A stretch of 25,390 bases of DNA from Saprospiraceae bacterium (GTDB lineage: Bacteria; Bacteroidota; Bacteroidia; Chitinophagales; Saprospiraceae), in contig JADKAA010000004.1 of NCBI GenBank assembly GCA_016715465.1, positions 1 to 25,390 on the forward strand. Reading direction: 5' to 3'. Numbering within the stretch: position 1 is the first letter of the stretch; each line of letters begins with the position of its first letter. Positions 24,909 to 25,390 of the stretch are shown here, piece by piece. A program made the translations under genes and the position numbers. Under the pieces are notes generated by a model. It worked only from the letters and a program-made list of their open reading frames with translations, was not told the DNA's origin and did not search any database.

Positions 24909-24916
24909 TATCTTTG
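24909..24916 (+). promoter_or_regulatory. -7 element of the tRNA gene
   Basis: TATCTTTG matches TAnnTTTG and lies 16 bases before the tRNA. TTG at 24890-24892 is 16 bases upstream, slightly closer than usual for the -33 box. The 170 bases before it (24730-24890) are extremely A+T-rich and hold no gene. Confidence 0.55.
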
Positions 24917-24932
24917 TATTCCAATTAAATTT

Positions 24933-25003
24933 GGTCTCGTGGCCGAGCGGCTAGGCAGAGGTCTGCAAAACCTCGTACAGCGGTTCGAATCCGCTCGAGA
25001 CCT
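24933..25003 (+). tRNA. tRNA-Cys (anticodon GCA)
   Basis: A complete 71-base cloverleaf: acceptor GGTCTCG / CGAGACC; D arm GCC / GGC; anticodon stem GAGGT / ACCTC closing loop CTGCAAA with anticodon GCA; a 4-base variable loop; and T arm AGCGG / CCGCT closing TTCGAAT. The discriminator base is T (U73), the known identity base of cysteine tRNAs. CCA is not encoded. A terminator follows within 10 bases. Confidence 0.97.
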
Positions 25004-25010
25004 CAAAAAG

Positions 25011-25041
25011 AGAGAGTTGTTTGTAAACACTCTCTTTTTTA
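25011..25041 (+). terminator. Rho-independent terminator of the tRNA gene
   Basis: AGAGAGT (25011-25017) and ACTCTCT (25029-25035) form the stem around an 11-base loop, flanked by A residues upstream and followed by a run of T residues from 25036. Confidence 0.8.
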
Positions 25042-25082
25042 TTTAAAGAAAACTTCCTCAAACCGATTTTCGACTTCCTTAA

Positions 25083-25112
25083 TTTGCCTCACAAAATTTT
25101 ATTGTAGCTTTG
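25083..25112 (+). promoter_or_regulatory. Canonical promoter of the DUF1801 gene
   Basis: TTTG (25083-25086) and TAGCTTTG (25105-25112) are 18 bases apart, a good match to the Bacteroidota consensus. Transcription would start near 25119, so the heptad array at 25131-25172 would lie in the leader RNA. Confidence 0.6.
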
Positions 25113-25130
25113 ATCTTAATAAATCAATTC

Positions 25131-25172
25131 CTAATTCATAACTCATAATTCATAACTCATAAATCCTAACTC
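25131..25172. repeat. Heptad array of ATAANTC/CTAANTC type, six units
   Basis: Six 7-base units: CTAATTC, ATAACTC, ATAATTC, ATAACTC, ATAAATC and CTAACTC. On the minus strand these read GAATTAG and GAGTTAT, so the units are close to the AATTAGG array by the insertion sequence. The array ends 6 bases before the start codon of the next gene. Confidence 0.85.
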
Positions 25173-25178
25173 CAAAAG

Positions 25179-25390
25179 TTGCAATCCAAAGCCACCACCG
25201 TCGAAGATTATCTGGCCGAATTACCTGAAGACAGGAAAGAGGCAATGACCATGCTGCGTAAAATCATTAAAAAAAACCTACCTAAAGGATTTCAGGAATG
25301 CATGGGTTATGGCATGATGGGTTATTCCATTTCCTCATTCTCTTTATCCTTCCGGTTTACCACTGCGACCCACAAGCAGCCACTGCCTTT
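25179..25390 (+). CDS. DUF1801 family protein, N-terminal part (frameshifted, cut by window edge)
   Basis: The first 70 or so residues of a small DUF1801 protein, a family with the YdhG/YjhX-like fold whose function is not settled. Visible are SKATTVEDYLAELPEDRKEA, then MTMLRKIIKKNLPKGFQECM and GYGMMGYSI. After one extra base near 25332 and another near 25357 the DNA encodes PHSLYPSG and YHCDPQAATA, the conserved region of the family. No ATG fits; the TTG at 25179 followed by QSKATT is the likely start. The rest of the gene lies outside the window. The leader RNA carries a heptad array. Confidence 0.8.
   Translation, partial: MQSKATTVEDYLAELPEDRKEAMTMLRKIIKKNLPKGFQECMGYGMMGYSISSFSLSFRFTTATHKQPLP

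Overview
The window reads as a chromosomal piece of an environmental member of the Bacteroidota, probably a Saprospiria/Chitinophagia-like lineage. Four things point there. Transketolase is split into two adjacent genes. At least nine promoters carry the Bacteroidota -7 element TAnnTTTG, close to the start codons and with no obvious Shine-Dalgarno. There is a T9SS-tail-like protein. Several families are typical of the phylum: a DUF4199 membrane protein beside a membrane LuxR-type regulator, a small protein upstream of an RND metal pump, and a sensor kinase with an N-terminal periplasmic domain.

Layout. 1-1163 (minus): start of a CzcA/CusA metal-efflux pump, cut by the window edge, with its small companion protein. 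1265-3447 (minus): HU protein followed by the two transketolase halves, with a terminator after HU. 3678-6613 (plus): small lipoprotein, methylmalonyl-CoA mutase large subunit, and a SAM methyltransferase 3 bases behind it. 6637-8071: an IS4-family insertion sequence with 16-bp ends, placed inside a 7-base tandem repeat. 8168-10408: OsmC-like protein, an orphan secretion-tail-like protein, and imidazolonepropionase. 10569-14190 (plus): unknown secreted protein, membrane LuxR regulator, DUF4199 protein, MATE exporter. 14292-18460 (minus): TonB-C-like protein, SNF2 helicase, rhodanese. 18811-25390 (plus): secreted alpha/beta-barrel-like protein, VOC protein, Fic protein, sensor histidine kinase, voltage-gated-type potassium channel, tRNA-Cys, and the start of a DUF1801 protein.

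Most long genes contain one or more single-base frameshifts that restore clean family similarity when bridged. They hit housekeeping genes (HU, transketolase), the transposase and accessory genes alike, so sequencing or assembly indels explain them better than gene decay. I give gene spans across these breaks.

The most interesting non-coding signals are three. First, a matching 14-bp near-palindrome sits at the same distance from the -7 element of both osmC and the rhodanese gene, suggesting one CRP/FNR-like activator controlling both. Second, a 13-bp direct repeat lies between the LuxR regulator and the DUF4199 gene, at activator-like positions. Third, there are three arrays of 7-base repeats (AATTAGG, CTAGCCC and ATAANTC types). 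A 46-bp near-perfect palindrome between the rhodanese and SNF2 genes also stands out.
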